This document shows positions 50,352 through 59,262 of a stretch of DNA of 64,000 nt, in pieces. The notes under the pieces are model-generated. The model had not been told where the DNA came from and searched no databases. It saw nothing but the letters and a program-made list of their open reading frames with translations. How positions within the stretch are numbered: position 1 is the stretch's first letter; every line of letters begins with the position of its first letter. Where the stretch lies: NCBI GenBank assembly GCA_946530965.1, contig CAMNAK010000002.1, positions 62,001 through 126,000 of the forward strand, given 5' to 3'. Origin of the DNA: an uncultured Candidatus Saccharibacteria bacterium (GTDB taxonomy: Bacteria > Patescibacteriota > Saccharimonadia > Saccharimonadales > Saccharimonadaceae). Both the position numbers and the translations under genes were made by a program.

Positions 50352-51878
50352 TTACTTTCCGTATTTGTCTTTTACTTCCTGCTCAGCCTTAGCGCCAACC
50401 GGAGTACTATTTACTGGAGAATCCGCTGAACGTCCAATTCCTAAGAAGTTCGCCATCTTTTCACCCATCATCTTTTCATTGCTTGTTGCGATCACGCCAG
50501 TCATGCGTGTGCCATTTTCACCCTGAATGCGCGAATTCCTAAGCCTTGTTCTATGCTCAAACAGCGTATCTTTCTTGGCTAAATTCTGCACCTCTGCACG
50601 AGTCTCTTTCTCGTAAGTATGACGCTCGTCCATATTACGATACTTTTTCGTTTTCATCCAATAGAATAAGAAGCCAGGCGTGAAACCTAGTAGGCCCAAC
50701 CAGAACGGATTTTCATCATCGTCAAAATTACGAAGGCACATATAAATCCAAAGAAGACCAAGGATAATACCAATTATCTCAATAATCACCGAGATAACCG
50801 ACAAACGCACTTTGTTGATTGGCACACTACCCATCGTCTCGCCAGTTCTGGCATTTACGGCCACATAATGCAAAATGCCATTACTTTCTTGCCTATAACT
50901 ATAGAGCCAAACTGGAAGATAAGCCGCCTTCCAAGAAGAGCCTTTAATCTCTGTCACTTCCGAGTTCCAAGCTTCGCCACGATCGTAGATAGCCTTCATG
51001 TCCTCGTACATCTTATATCGAGATATATCCTCAACCTGCAGTTTAATTTGATTATCTAGATTACCAACATTAGTATCGCGCCTCTCACTAGCATAGCCAA
51101 TCAAGAAATTCGGATTCCAATCAACACAGTTTTCCGTATCAAACGGCATGATTGCGTTAATGACGTTATTAGTATTTACCTTGACGTTTTGGTTCAACTT
51201 GTCGCTCGAAGCCTCAATCGTCAAATCATCAACCAAAATATCAAAATCGCGCTCAACGTAATAAGCATCCGCATCATAATAAGTCGTTCTAGAATGCTCG
51301 CCTGTTCTTACTGTATATTGACGTATTTTGATTTCCGCCACACCCTTCAGATTTGAATGAGCATTCACATCTACTACCATGTATGGCAAGAACACGCCCA
51401 TGACGTTTTCGGCTTTAAACTCTTTCTTGAACTGAGGATGCGCAAAGAATTGACGCTTATCCACGAAAGCCTTAATTCTAGATTCGGCATCGCCCTTCTC
51501 TAGTTTGAATGGCAAAACCAAATCTGGGACAGCACCATTCGGCATCTTTTCGTTCAAAGCAAAATTATGACGACACCAGTGACAGCGCGCACTAACAGAT
51601 TCTTGCGCATTTATCACAACCTCTGCACCACAAGCAGGACACTTAAAGGTCATAATTACCGACTCATCGGGAATAATGTCTACTGCACCTGCAGCGACAT
51701 TCCTATTCTTCATATTCTTCGAGACGCCGGCCTTGTTGGCCTTTACACCCTCAAATTCTGCACGGCAATACTTACACTTCAGTAAGCCTGTTTTCGCGAT
51801 TGGTACAACCTCTGTCGCACCACAATGCGGACATCGATTTAATCCATTATTCTTATTTTTTACTGCTGCTTCCGCCAT
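50352..51878 (-). CDS. Zinc-ribbon membrane protein (YdjG/YdjH-like), second of pair
   Basis: 508 residues. Two N-terminal zinc ribbons: NRCPHCGATEVV...KCKYCRAEFE and FKCPACGAEVVINA...CHWCRHNF. A conserved domain of about 280 residues follows (GAVPDLVLPFKLEKGDAESRIK, LPYMVVDVNAHSNLKG, WKAAYLPVWLYSYRQ). Then come two membrane helices (VSVIIEIIGIILGLLWIYMCL and FWLGLLGFTPGFLFYWM) and a charged C-terminus. It is a full-length paralogue of the next gene. Operon with an SPFH protein. Confidence 0.78.
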   Translation of the reverse strand: MAEAAVKNKNNGLNRCPHCGATEVVPIAKTGLLKCKYCRAEFEGVKANKAGVSKNMKNRNVAAGAVDIIPDESVIMTFKCPACGAEVVINAQESVSARCHWCRHNFALNEKMPNGAVPDLVLPFKLEKGDAESRIKAFVDKRQFFAHPQFKKEFKAENVMGVFLPYMVVDVNAHSNLKGVAEIKIRQYTVRTGEHSRTTYYDADAYYVERDFDILVDDLTIEASSDKLNQNVKVNTNNVINAIMPFDTENCVDWNPNFLIGYASERRDTNVGNLDNQIKLQVEDISRYKMYEDMKAIYDRGEAWNSEVTEIKGSSWKAAYLPVWLYSYRQESNGILHYVAVNARTGETMGSVPINKVRLSVISVIIEIIGIILGLLWIYMCLRNFDDDENPFWLGLLGFTPGFLFYWMKTKKYRNMDERHTYEKETRAEVQNLAKKDTLFEHRTRLRNSRIQGENGTRMTGVIATSNEKMMGEKMANFLGIGRSADSPVNSTPVGAKAEQEVKDKYGK

Positions 51879-51890
51879 TAATAACCCCTT

Positions 51891-53486
51891 TTAGTAATCA
51901 AAGTCATAACTAAAACCATCCGAATCGCCATAGTCATAGTCGTAGTCGTAGTCGTAGTCATAATCATCAAAATCATAATCGTAATCATCGTCCGAATAGC
52001 TACTGCTATAACTACTACTGCCAGCACCAGCCATCGCGCAGCTAGCACAACCTTCGATGAAGATCGAACCGAATATAAAGAGGAACACGACTAGAATAAT
52101 ACCAATCAAGAATCCGGAAGAAGCATTGTTGCCATAGTTCTTTGTATAGTTTGCACCATTCTTGAAGCGACCACGCTCGCTGTTAAGCATCTCGCTACGG
52201 CCAGACGAAGCTGCACCAATAACACGACTATCGTTCCTGCCAGTAATCTCCGAAGAAGTTACGCCAGTTCTTGTATGCAAGTAGCGGTCTTCTTTTACGA
52301 GTTCACGAATCTCGTTTCTGGTTTCAATCTCGTGATGATGCCTTGCCTTATCTCCAACACGATGCTCGGAAATAATCCCCTTCACCGGCAACACGCCATC
52401 CGTCTCTCCAGTACGAGCATTTACGGCAATATAATAAATACGCCCATCATTCGCATTAGTATTCCTAAAGCTATATAGCCAAACAGGAAGATATGCAGCT
52501 TTCCAGTTTACGCCTTTAATGCTTAGATGCTCTTTTTGCCAACGAAGACCACGGTCATACTGCTCGTTCATCTCTTTCATGCGCGCACGGGCAATATCTC
52601 CAGACTGCAAGGCAACTAATTCCTTCAAGTCGTTGATATTCGTATCCCTTCTCTCGCTCGAGAAGCCACGCAAATAGTTAGCATTCCAAGATACAGCATT
52701 CTCTGTATCGAACGGCATAATTGCGTTGATAACGTTGTTCGAGTTTACAGCAACATCCTGATACAAACGTTTCGAAGAAGATTCAATCGTCAAATCATCG
52801 ACATAAAGATCGAACTCACGCGAAACAGAATAAACTTCTACCGTAGCACCAGAAGAATCTTTAGCCTTCGTATGCTCACCCTGACCATAAGCCGTAGAAT
52901 GAGCCTTAACATCCGTAATCATGTACGGGAAATAGACACCAGATAGCTCTTCAAACTTCAAGCTACCAAAGAGTTCCTTAGACATACTGGCCTTGTATGG
53001 CTCTATCCACTCTTTCATCTTCTCAATGGCTTTTGTCTTGCTAATCTTGAATGGCAAAACCAAATCTGGCACTGCGCCATTTGGAATCTTGTGTGAAACC
53101 GTCAAAATATGGCGACACCAGTGACACTTTAGGCTAAGGTTATCAGCCGTATTAACAACAACTTCCGCACCACAAGAAGGACAGCCCAAGGTAACAATAA
53201 TATCTTCGCCAGGAATAATATTGCTCGCACCCGCGGCAACAACGTCGCCCTTGATATTCTCAAAGGTCTCTAGTGTTCCTTGAGCATTTGCGCTTTTCGC
53301 CTCAAATTCACTCCTACAAAAATTGCAGCGAAGCTGACCTGATTTCGCATTGGTCGACACATCGCTTGCCCCACAGTGGGGGCAGCGTTGCGTCGCAATG
53401 GAAACAGTCTTCTCTACTTTCGCTGTTTTTGCCGAAGCTTTTTGCTTCGAAACATCAGCTTTCGTATCTTTTTTCTGTTCCACCAT
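51891..53486 (-). CDS. Zinc-ribbon membrane protein (YdjG/YdjH-like), first of pair
   Basis: 531 residues. Two zinc ribbons (QRCPHCGASDVS...RCNFCRSEFE and LGCPSCGAEVVVNT...KCHWCRHILT). The shared middle domain includes AVPDLVLPFKISK, FPYMITDVKAHSTAYGQG and WKAAYLPVWLYSFRN. One membrane helix lies near the end (GFLIGIILVVFLFIFGSIFIEG), followed by a very acidic D-Y repeat tail (DYDYDFDDYDYDYDYDYDYG). The tail is encoded by a near-perfect 6 bp repeat (GTAGTC on the plus strand). Operon with the SPFH gene and its own paralogue. Confidence 0.78.
   Translation of the reverse strand: MVEQKKDTKADVSKQKASAKTAKVEKTVSIATQRCPHCGASDVSTNAKSGQLRCNFCRSEFEAKSANAQGTLETFENIKGDVVAAGASNIIPGEDIIVTLGCPSCGAEVVVNTADNLSLKCHWCRHILTVSHKIPNGAVPDLVLPFKISKTKAIEKMKEWIEPYKASMSKELFGSLKFEELSGVYFPYMITDVKAHSTAYGQGEHTKAKDSSGATVEVYSVSREFDLYVDDLTIESSSKRLYQDVAVNSNNVINAIMPFDTENAVSWNANYLRGFSSERRDTNINDLKELVALQSGDIARARMKEMNEQYDRGLRWQKEHLSIKGVNWKAAYLPVWLYSFRNTNANDGRIYYIAVNARTGETDGVLPVKGIISEHRVGDKARHHHEIETRNEIRELVKEDRYLHTRTGVTSSEITGRNDSRVIGAASSGRSEMLNSERGRFKNGANYTKNYGNNASSGFLIGIILVVFLFIFGSIFIEGCASCAMAGAGSSSYSSSYSDDDYDYDFDDYDYDYDYDYDYGDSDGFSYDFDY
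51928..51985. repeat. 6 bp tandem repeat encoding a D-Y tail
   Basis: GTAGTC/ATAGTC units in a row on the plus strand. They encode alternating Asp-Tyr on the minus strand; whole-unit changes keep the frame. Confidence 0.75.
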
Positions 53487-53499
53487 TATCTGAATCTAC

Positions 53500-54633
53500 C
53501 TATTCAGCAGCTGGAGTCTGACCATCAGCAGCATTTGGATCTGCTGGCTGAGCTGGTTGCTGTGGCTGTTGTGGTTGCTGAGGCTGAGCCTGTGGCATTG
53601 GGTTAACACCAGCTGGTGTACCAAAGCCCATACCCATCATGCCTGCGCCCATACCAACGCCCATGATGCCAGCAGCACCGCCGTTGTTACCAGCAGCGTT
53701 GATACCTTCGGCAACCTGAGTCTGATTGTAAGCCGTGCCAACAGTACCCTGCATCATAACACCAGTTCTGAATCTGTCGACGTCTGCCTGAGACTTCTCA
53801 TCGCGCTTGACAGAAGCAACCATAACATCGCTAACCTGGATACCGAACTTGCTACCCCACTGATACTTCTCTTCGAGAACCTCGTTAAGGGCACCAGCAA
53901 AGCCATCCTGATCGGTCTTGATATCGATGTAGCTCTTACCGCCGTTGCAGAACTTTGTCATAGCGTTGGAGAAGGAACCAATGAAGCCATCGAATAGCAT
54001 CTTTGTATTGGTTTCGTCTTCTACGTCTAGACTGAAGCTGCTGCGGCCCTGACCGGAAACAACATCAACAGGAACGAAGTTCTTGATAAATAGAACTGGG
54101 TCAACAATCTTAATGCCATAAGAACCATAGCTTGTAACTGCCATCTCGAGGTTGTTGTAGTTTGCATCAAGATAAGGAACTGGCTCTTGCGTACCATATG
54201 GGAAGCCGCCCATAGTCCTTAGGTTGACATAGAAAGCAACCTGCTGGTTACCTGGCTGACCACCGAACTTGAACTGGTTCCAGCTCTGGCCGAATGTACT
54301 TGCGAAGAAGCCATCCTTTGCAAACAAGCTCTTAGCTTCTGGGATGTTCTGTGCATGATATTCGTAACCACCTGGTTCTGCAATAACTGCTGTGATTGCG
54401 CCGTTTTCTAGAACAACGAGACAAGTGTTTTCTGGAACCAAGAACTTGGAACCGTCAGAAATAACACCAGCGTTTTCTTCGCCGTCATTGTTTTCGCTAC
54501 CAGCAACCTTATTTGGAACTGCCTTTGCAATTGCAACATGATCCGTCATGCTTGCTGGTGGGACCATGTACTCTAGCCACTGATTGGCGAAACTGCTAGT
54601 TAGGCCGCCAGCAAATGCTCTGATAAAACCCAT
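53500..54633 (-). CDS. SPFH-domain protein (YdjI / 'virion core protein' type)
   Basis: 377 residues. The core (VPENTCLVVLENGAITAVIAEPG, SLFAKDGFFAST, QEPVPYLDANYNNLEMAVTSYG, SGQGRSSFSLDVED) matches the soluble SPFH (YdjI) family, which lacks a membrane helix and docks to the membrane through partners. The tail is Gly/Met/Pro/Gln-rich (GVGMGAGMMGMGFGTPAG). In Bacillus, YdjI works with zinc-ribbon membrane proteins YdjG/YdjH in the PspA envelope-stress system; here the two downstream zinc-ribbon membrane genes take that place. No pspA is in the window. Confidence 0.82.
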   Translation of the reverse strand: MGFIRAFAGGLTSSFANQWLEYMVPPASMTDHVAIAKAVPNKVAGSENNDGEENAGVISDGSKFLVPENTCLVVLENGAITAVIAEPGGYEYHAQNIPEAKSLFAKDGFFASTFGQSWNQFKFGGQPGNQQVAFYVNLRTMGGFPYGTQEPVPYLDANYNNLEMAVTSYGSYGIKIVDPVLFIKNFVPVDVVSGQGRSSFSLDVEDETNTKMLFDGFIGSFSNAMTKFCNGGKSYIDIKTDQDGFAGALNEVLEEKYQWGSKFGIQVSDVMVASVKRDEKSQADVDRFRTGVMMQGTVGTAYNQTQVAEGINAAGNNGGAAGIMGVGMGAGMMGMGFGTPAGVNPMPQAQPQQPQQPQQPAQPADPNAADGQTPAAE

Positions 54634-54686
54634 AGTAAAGTTTTCTCCATTAAATTTTCTTCTAGTATAGCATACAAGAAATCAGC

Positions 54687-54715
54687 AAAAAGCGCCCTGC
54701 TCCAGAGCGCTTTTC
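54687..54715 (-). terminator. Terminator after ppa
   Basis: AAAAGCGC/GCGCTTTT hairpin just past the ppa stop on the minus strand. Confidence 0.75.
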
Positions 54716-54729
54716 AAAAGATTTATTGA

Positions 54730-55263
54730 TTATTTAGCGTCATTCCAGCGCTTAATAGCAGCTTCGATAACTTCCTGAGCTTCCTTTGTACCGAAGAAAC
54801 CTTCAACCTTGGTTGTGCCAGGCTTCTTTAGATCCTTGTAGTGATTGAAGTGGAATTCAATCTGTTCAAGAGTGCGCTTTGGAAGATCTTCTAGAGTCTG
54901 ATATGCATCACCGTTATTGCGATCATCATCAGCGACACAAATAATCTTGTCGTCAACTTCGCCGCCATCGACAAACTTCATAACACCAAGGACACGAGCC
55001 TTCATATATACGCCAGTCGTAAGTGGCTGTTCTGTAATGACTAGAGCGTCAAGCTCATCACCATCTTCGTCAATTGTCTGTGGAATAAAACCATAGTTGC
55101 ATGGCTTTGCGAAAGCTACTGGTTCGATACGATCAAGCATAAAGCAAGCATTCTTGCGATCCCATTCGATCTTGTGGTTGCTACCGGTTGGGATTTCGAT
55201 AACGACATTAATGCTATTGTTCTTATAATCTCCTGGCTCAAGAATTTTGTTAAAATCTGCCAT
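54730..55263 (-). CDS. ppa: Inorganic pyrophosphatase (family I)
   Basis: 177 residues. Hydrolyses pyrophosphate with Mg2+. Family I blocks: VVIEIPTGSNHKIEWD, YGFIPQTIDEDGDELDALV (catalytic aspartates), DDKIICVADDDRNN, and HFNHYKDLKKPG. The length is normal. RBS AAAGGAG precedes the ATG. Confidence 0.95.
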   Translation of the reverse strand: MADFNKILEPGDYKNNSINVVIEIPTGSNHKIEWDRKNACFMLDRIEPVAFAKPCNYGFIPQTIDEDGDELDALVITEQPLTTGVYMKARVLGVMKFVDGGEVDDKIICVADDDRNNGDAYQTLEDLPKRTLEQIEFHFNHYKDLKKPGTTKVEGFFGTKEAQEVIEAAIKRWNDAK

Positions 55264-55359
55264 TGATATAACTCCTTTTATTTTTGTGCCTTTATTATAT
55301 CACGAAATATATTCCCTGATTACACAACTATATCCGTTATTAGCCCTAATAAAAGTACA

Positions 55360-55381
55360 ATGCTTATGGTATAATAAGCAT
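55360..55381. promoter_or_regulatory. gap promoter with overlapping inverted repeat
   Basis: ATGCTTAT (55360-55367) and ATAAGCAT (55374-55381) are exact inverted arms around the -10 box TATAAT (55370-55375). This is operator-like, although one arm includes the extended -10 TTATGG common in this genome. Confidence 0.45.
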
Positions 55382-55412
55382 AACTAATATCCAAAAAATA
55401 CAAGGAGTTTTA

Positions 55413-56426
55413 ATGGTTAAAATTGCTATCAACGGTTTTGGACGCATTGGCCGCAACGCCTTCAAAATTGCATTCGACCGCAACGACGTCGAAATCGTCG
55501 CAATTAACGATCTAACAGACAACAAAACACTAGCTCATCTTTTGAAATACGATTCAAACTATGGCACTTATGATCATGATGTCAGCTACGACGATGACGC
55601 TATCATTGTTGATGGTAAGCAAATCAAAGCTTATGCCGAAAAAGACCCAGCTGCCCTTCCATGGAAGGATCTTGGTGTAGATGTCGTTATTGAATCTACT
55701 GGCTTCTTTACCAAACCAGAAGATGCACGCAAGCACATCGAGGCTGGCGCACGCAAGGTTGTTATCTCTGCTCCAGCAAAGGGCGAAGGTGCTCGCACTG
55801 TCGTTCTCGGTGTTAACGAAGAAACCGTTCTCGAAAGCGACGATATTCTTTCCAACGCTTCCTGCACCACAAACTGTATCGCACCTGTCATGAAGGTCCT
55901 CGAAGACAATATTGGTATCGAGAAAGCCATGATGACAACTGTTCACAGTTACACTGCTAGCCAGAAGCTACAGGATGCTCCGTGCAAGGATCTCCGCGAA
56001 GGCCGCAACGCTGCCGAAAACATCGTTCCAACCACAACTGGTGCTTCCAAAGCTGCTGCTTTGACAATCCCAAGCCTGCAGGGCCACTTCAATGGTCTTT
56101 CTGTTCGCGTCCCAACCCCAGTAGTATCCCTCAGCGATATTACTGCTGTTACAAAGCGCCCAACTTCTATCGAAGAAATCAATGATATCTTCAAGAAAGC
56201 TGCTGCTAGCCCATACTTCCAGGGCATTCTTGATGCTACCGAAGAAGAACTCGTTTCTATCGACTACCGTGGTAATAGCCACTCTTCAATCGTTGATTTG
56301 AAGCTCACCGACTGTATCGATGGCACTCTTATCAAGGTTGTCGCTTGGTATGACAATGAATGGGGTTATAGCAACCGCCTAGTAGAATTAAGTGTCGACT
56401 TCGGCAAGATGGGCCAAGCTAACTAA
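55413..56426 (+). CDS. gap: Glyceraldehyde-3-phosphate dehydrogenase
   Basis: 337 residues. NAD-binding start KIAINGFGRIGRNAFK, the catalytic cysteine block SNASCTTNCIAPVMK, the histidine region VHSYTASQKLQDAPCKDLR, and the C-terminal WYDNEWGYSNRLVEL are all present. RBS AAGGAG precedes the ATG. It leads the gap-rpiB-rpe-pfkB-LOG operon. Confidence 0.96.
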   Translation: MVKIAINGFGRIGRNAFKIAFDRNDVEIVAINDLTDNKTLAHLLKYDSNYGTYDHDVSYDDDAIIVDGKQIKAYAEKDPAALPWKDLGVDVVIESTGFFTKPEDARKHIEAGARKVVISAPAKGEGARTVVLGVNEETVLESDDILSNASCTTNCIAPVMKVLEDNIGIEKAMMTTVHSYTASQKLQDAPCKDLREGRNAAENIVPTTTGASKAAALTIPSLQGHFNGLSVRVPTPVVSLSDITAVTKRPTSIEEINDIFKKAAASPYFQGILDATEEELVSIDYRGNSHSSIVDLKLTDCIDGTLIKVVAWYDNEWGYSNRLVELSVDFGKMGQAN

Positions 56427-56435
56427 GGAATAATT

Positions 56436-56876
56436 ATGCAAATCTTTCTCGGCGCCGATCATCGCGGCATGGAACTAAAAGGTCGAATCGCAAACTGGCT
56501 AGCAAGCCAGGAAATAGTTTGCATCGACTGCGGCAATGTCACGTACGACGCCGAGGACGATTACAATGATTTCGCAAAAGCCGTCGTTTCTCAAGTTTAT
56601 TACAGCAAAGACCCTCAGACTTTCGGCATCCTCATCTGCGGCTCTGCCCAGGGCATGGCCATGCAAGCCAACCGTTACAAAGGAATCCGCGCCGCTATCT
56701 GTCATAGCCCGGAGGAGGCCGTCGAAACCCGAGGTCACAACGACGCAAATATTCTCTGTCTAGCAGCAGACGAAAAGCTCAATTTCTACGGAGACATCAT
56801 CGATAAATTCATTCACACTGCCGCCCTACCAGACGAAAAATACTTACGACGTAAACAAAAACTAGACGAAGGATAA
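56436..56876 (+). CDS. rpiB: Ribose-5-phosphate isomerase B
   Basis: 146 residues. Interconverts ribose 5-phosphate and ribulose 5-phosphate. Opens IFLGADHRGMELKGRI (family 'GxDHAGxxLK'), with ICGSAQGMAMQANRYKGIRAA (catalytic/phosphate region, family 'CGTGIGMSIAANKxxGIRAA'; S in place of T) and ARGHNDANILCLAAD-like RGHNDANILCLAA. The usual active-site Cys is kept in ICGS. It starts 10 bp after gap. Confidence 0.92.
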   Translation: MQIFLGADHRGMELKGRIANWLASQEIVCIDCGNVTYDAEDDYNDFAKAVVSQVYYSKDPQTFGILICGSAQGMAMQANRYKGIRAAICHSPEEAVETRGHNDANILCLAADEKLNFYGDIIDKFIHTAALPDEKYLRRKQKLDEG

Positions 56877-56893
56877 ACAACGAAAGATATATT

Positions 56894-57544
56894 ATGGCAA
56901 TTACAACAATCGCTCCAACAATTCTAAGTTCAGATCCAAACGAATTCAAAGATACTGTTCAAAAATATTTCAACTTCGCCAAGCGCGTTCATATCGATAT
57001 TTCTGATGGTACTCTTACAGACAATAAGACTCTAAACGAGACCGCTATCTGGTGGCCAAAAGGCTGGACAGTAGACATCCATATGATGACCACTACTCCT
57101 TCCGCTCATCTAGATAACCTTATTAAACTAAAGCCAAATCTAGTTATTTTTCATGCCGAGGCAAACGAAGATTTGATTCCGATCTTCCAGAAGCTTCAAG
57201 AAAACGATATCAAGGTTGGCGTCGCAATTATCAAACCAGTCTTCCCTGGCAATATCAAGAATATTCTTTCTATTGCTGATCATGCCATGATTTTCTCTGG
57301 CGACCTTGGTCATTATGGTGGCGAAGCAGATTTATTGCTTCTAGAAAAGGTTGCTCTCTGCCGAGATATTAAACCGGCTATTGAAATTGGTTGGGATGGC
57401 GGCGCAAATGCCGAAAACATTCATATTATCACACACGCTGGCGTAGACGTTATCAACGTTGGCAGCGCAATCGCCAAAGCCGAAGACGCCGCTTCTACCT
57501 TTAATACACTCAATAAACTCACTGAGAAAGAGGACGCTATCTAA
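56894..57544 (+). CDS. Ribulose-phosphate 3-epimerase-like protein
   Basis: 216 residues, TIM-barrel. Rpe landmarks are APTILSSDPNEF, RVHIDISDGTL (family 'HxDVMDG'), TVDIHMM (family 'DxHLM'), VIFHAEA and EIGWDGGANAEN (family 'VDGGV'). The phosphate loop 'VNPGFGGQ' is replaced by FSGDLGHYGGEAD, so it is a divergent member and another 3-epimerase substrate is possible. Next to rpiB and a PfkB kinase. It shares its stop with the ATG of the next gene (TAATG). Confidence 0.75.
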   Translation: MAITTIAPTILSSDPNEFKDTVQKYFNFAKRVHIDISDGTLTDNKTLNETAIWWPKGWTVDIHMMTTTPSAHLDNLIKLKPNLVIFHAEANEDLIPIFQKLQENDIKVGVAIIKPVFPGNIKNILSIADHAMIFSGDLGHYGGEADLLLLEKVALCRDIKPAIEIGWDGGANAENIHIITHAGVDVINVGSAIAKAEDAASTFNTLNKLTEKEDAI

Positions 57545-58497
57545 TGGCACGCATTGTTAGTATCGGAGCCGCACTTCAAGATGTTTTCTTGATGGACCAT
57601 GACGATTTCGGCACCAACAAAAAAGGTTTCTTCAATCAATTTGAACTCGGTACCAAAATCGACATCGATAAAATCCATTTTAGTACTGGCGGTGGCGCAA
57701 CTAACGCCGCTACAACTTTTGCTCGCTACGGTCACGAAAGTATTTTCCTTGGCTGTATCGCCGAAGATCCAGCCGGCCAAGCCGTTACCGATACTCTAGA
57801 CCGCGAAGGCATCGATCGCTCATTCGTAAAGACACTCAAGGGCGTTCATACAGGCTTCTCTGTCGTTCTTCTTACGCCAGCTGGCGAACGCACAATCCTA
57901 ACCTGCCGTGGCGCAAGCGCAAAATTCGACCAGATCAACCCACGCGACCTCGTTAAAATCAAACCAGATTGGCTCTATGTTACTAATCTTCGTGGCGACA
58001 TGAATAAGCTCGACGATATCTTTACTATCGCTCGCCGTGAACACATCAAAATCATGTTCAATCCAGGCAAACTTGAGCTTGAACATCCAAAACAGCTCAT
58101 CGGCCTATTCGAAGACGTTGATGTCCTACTCGTAAACAAGAAAGAGGCCAAACAGATCGTCAATGGTACCGAACTCAAAGAATTAGCCAGCCGTCTTCAC
58201 GACCTTATTCCGAATGTTATCGTCACCGATGGTTCTCGTGGCGCAATTGCCTACTCTGCTGGTCCAGCTTACAGGATTGGCCTATACGAAGACCCGCCAG
58301 TCAAAGATAGCACTGGCGCAGGCGACGCCTTTGGTAGTGGTTTCCTTGCTGCTTATGCCGCCGGAAAGAGTTTCAAAGATTCGCTTGTCTTTGGTGCAGC
58401 CAACTCGACCTCTGTTATTCAACATGTCGGCAGTAAAACTGGCATCCTTAATAACCGCACAAAACTACACACAATGCCAATGGAGGAAATTATTTAA
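57544..58497 (+). CDS. PfkB-family carbohydrate kinase
   Basis: 317 residues, ribokinase-type fold. Substrate motif HFSTGGGATNAATTFARYGHE (family 'GGxxxNxAxxxAxLG') and the ATP/anion-hole motif KDSTGAGDAFGSGFLAAYA with the catalytic aspartate are intact. The substrate (ribose, fructose or a nucleoside) cannot be told; neighbours rpiB and rpe-like suggest a pentose or ketose phosphate role. It overlaps the genes on both sides by 1-4 bp. Confidence 0.92.
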   Translation: MARIVSIGAALQDVFLMDHDDFGTNKKGFFNQFELGTKIDIDKIHFSTGGGATNAATTFARYGHESIFLGCIAEDPAGQAVTDTLDREGIDRSFVKTLKGVHTGFSVVLLTPAGERTILTCRGASAKFDQINPRDLVKIKPDWLYVTNLRGDMNKLDDIFTIARREHIKIMFNPGKLELEHPKQLIGLFEDVDVLLVNKKEAKQIVNGTELKELASRLHDLIPNVIVTDGSRGAIAYSAGPAYRIGLYEDPPVKDSTGAGDAFGSGFLAAYAAGKSFKDSLVFGAANSTSVIQHVGSKTGILNNRTKLHTMPMEEII

Positions 58498-59222
58498 TGG
58501 ACAAAACAATTACCAGCTGGCTTGAGCAAATCGCAAAAGAAGAGCTTGATCCAGGAGACGTCGAACGCTCTTTGCGTTACGCAAAAGACCTCGAGCAAGG
58601 TCTAGCAAAAATCCGCACCTTCGCTCAGGGTGTATCAATCTTTGGCTCTGCTCGCCTTAGCCCTGCAAGTAAATATTGCAAGCTCGCAACCGAACTTGGC
58701 GAAAAGCTTGCTCACAACGGTCACCCAGTAATCACTGGTGGCGGCCCAGGCATCATGGAAGCTGCAAACAAAGGATGTTATGAAGCTGGCGGCCGCAGTA
58801 TCGGTCTTAATATCGAACTAGCTCACGAACAGCACATCAATCCTTACGTTACCGATTCGATGGAATTCCGTTACTTCTTCGCTCGTAAGGTCATGCTTAC
58901 CTTTGCAAGTAAAGTCTACGTCTTCTTCCCTGGTGGCTTCGGCACAATGGATGAGTTTAGCGAAATCCTTATCTTGATGCAGGAAGGCAAAATGCCAAAG
59001 ATGCCGATGTTCCTAATCGGAAAATCTTTCTGGAAAGGTCTAGACAAATGGTATAGCGAAAAGATGGAACACCAGTTACACACTATTGCCAAGGGAGACC
59101 GCAAAATCTATCGCATCACTGACGATATCGACGAAGTCGTTGAAGCCGCGAACAAAGTCGGTCATCCAAAGATTTACGATAATCTATACAACCACTTCTC
59201 GATCAAGCAATCACATATTTAA
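58497..59222 (+). CDS. LOG-family protein (TIGR00730-type Rossmann fold)
   Basis: 241 residues. The family motifs SIFGSARLSPAS, VITGGGPGIMEAANKGCYEAGG (PGIMEA) and VFFPGGFGTMDEFSEIL (PGGxGTxxE) are present. Members hydrolyse nucleotide 5'-monophosphates (cytokinin ribotides in plants, other substrates in bacteria). It is the last gene of the gap operon, with a 1 bp overlap with the kinase gene. Confidence 0.92.
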   Translation: MDKTITSWLEQIAKEELDPGDVERSLRYAKDLEQGLAKIRTFAQGVSIFGSARLSPASKYCKLATELGEKLAHNGHPVITGGGPGIMEAANKGCYEAGGRSIGLNIELAHEQHINPYVTDSMEFRYFFARKVMLTFASKVYVFFPGGFGTMDEFSEILILMQEGKMPKMPMFLIGKSFWKGLDKWYSEKMEHQLHTIAKGDRKIYRITDDIDEVVEAANKVGHPKIYDNLYNHFSIKQSHI

Positions 59223-59226
59223 TCAT

Positions 59227-59256
59227 CAAAAAGACCCTCGTGCGAGGGTCTTTTTT
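59227..59256 (+). terminator. Terminator after the gap operon
   Basis: AAAGACCCTCG/CGAGGGTCTTT hairpin plus T-run. Confidence 0.85.
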
Positions 59257-59262
59257 GTTGTT

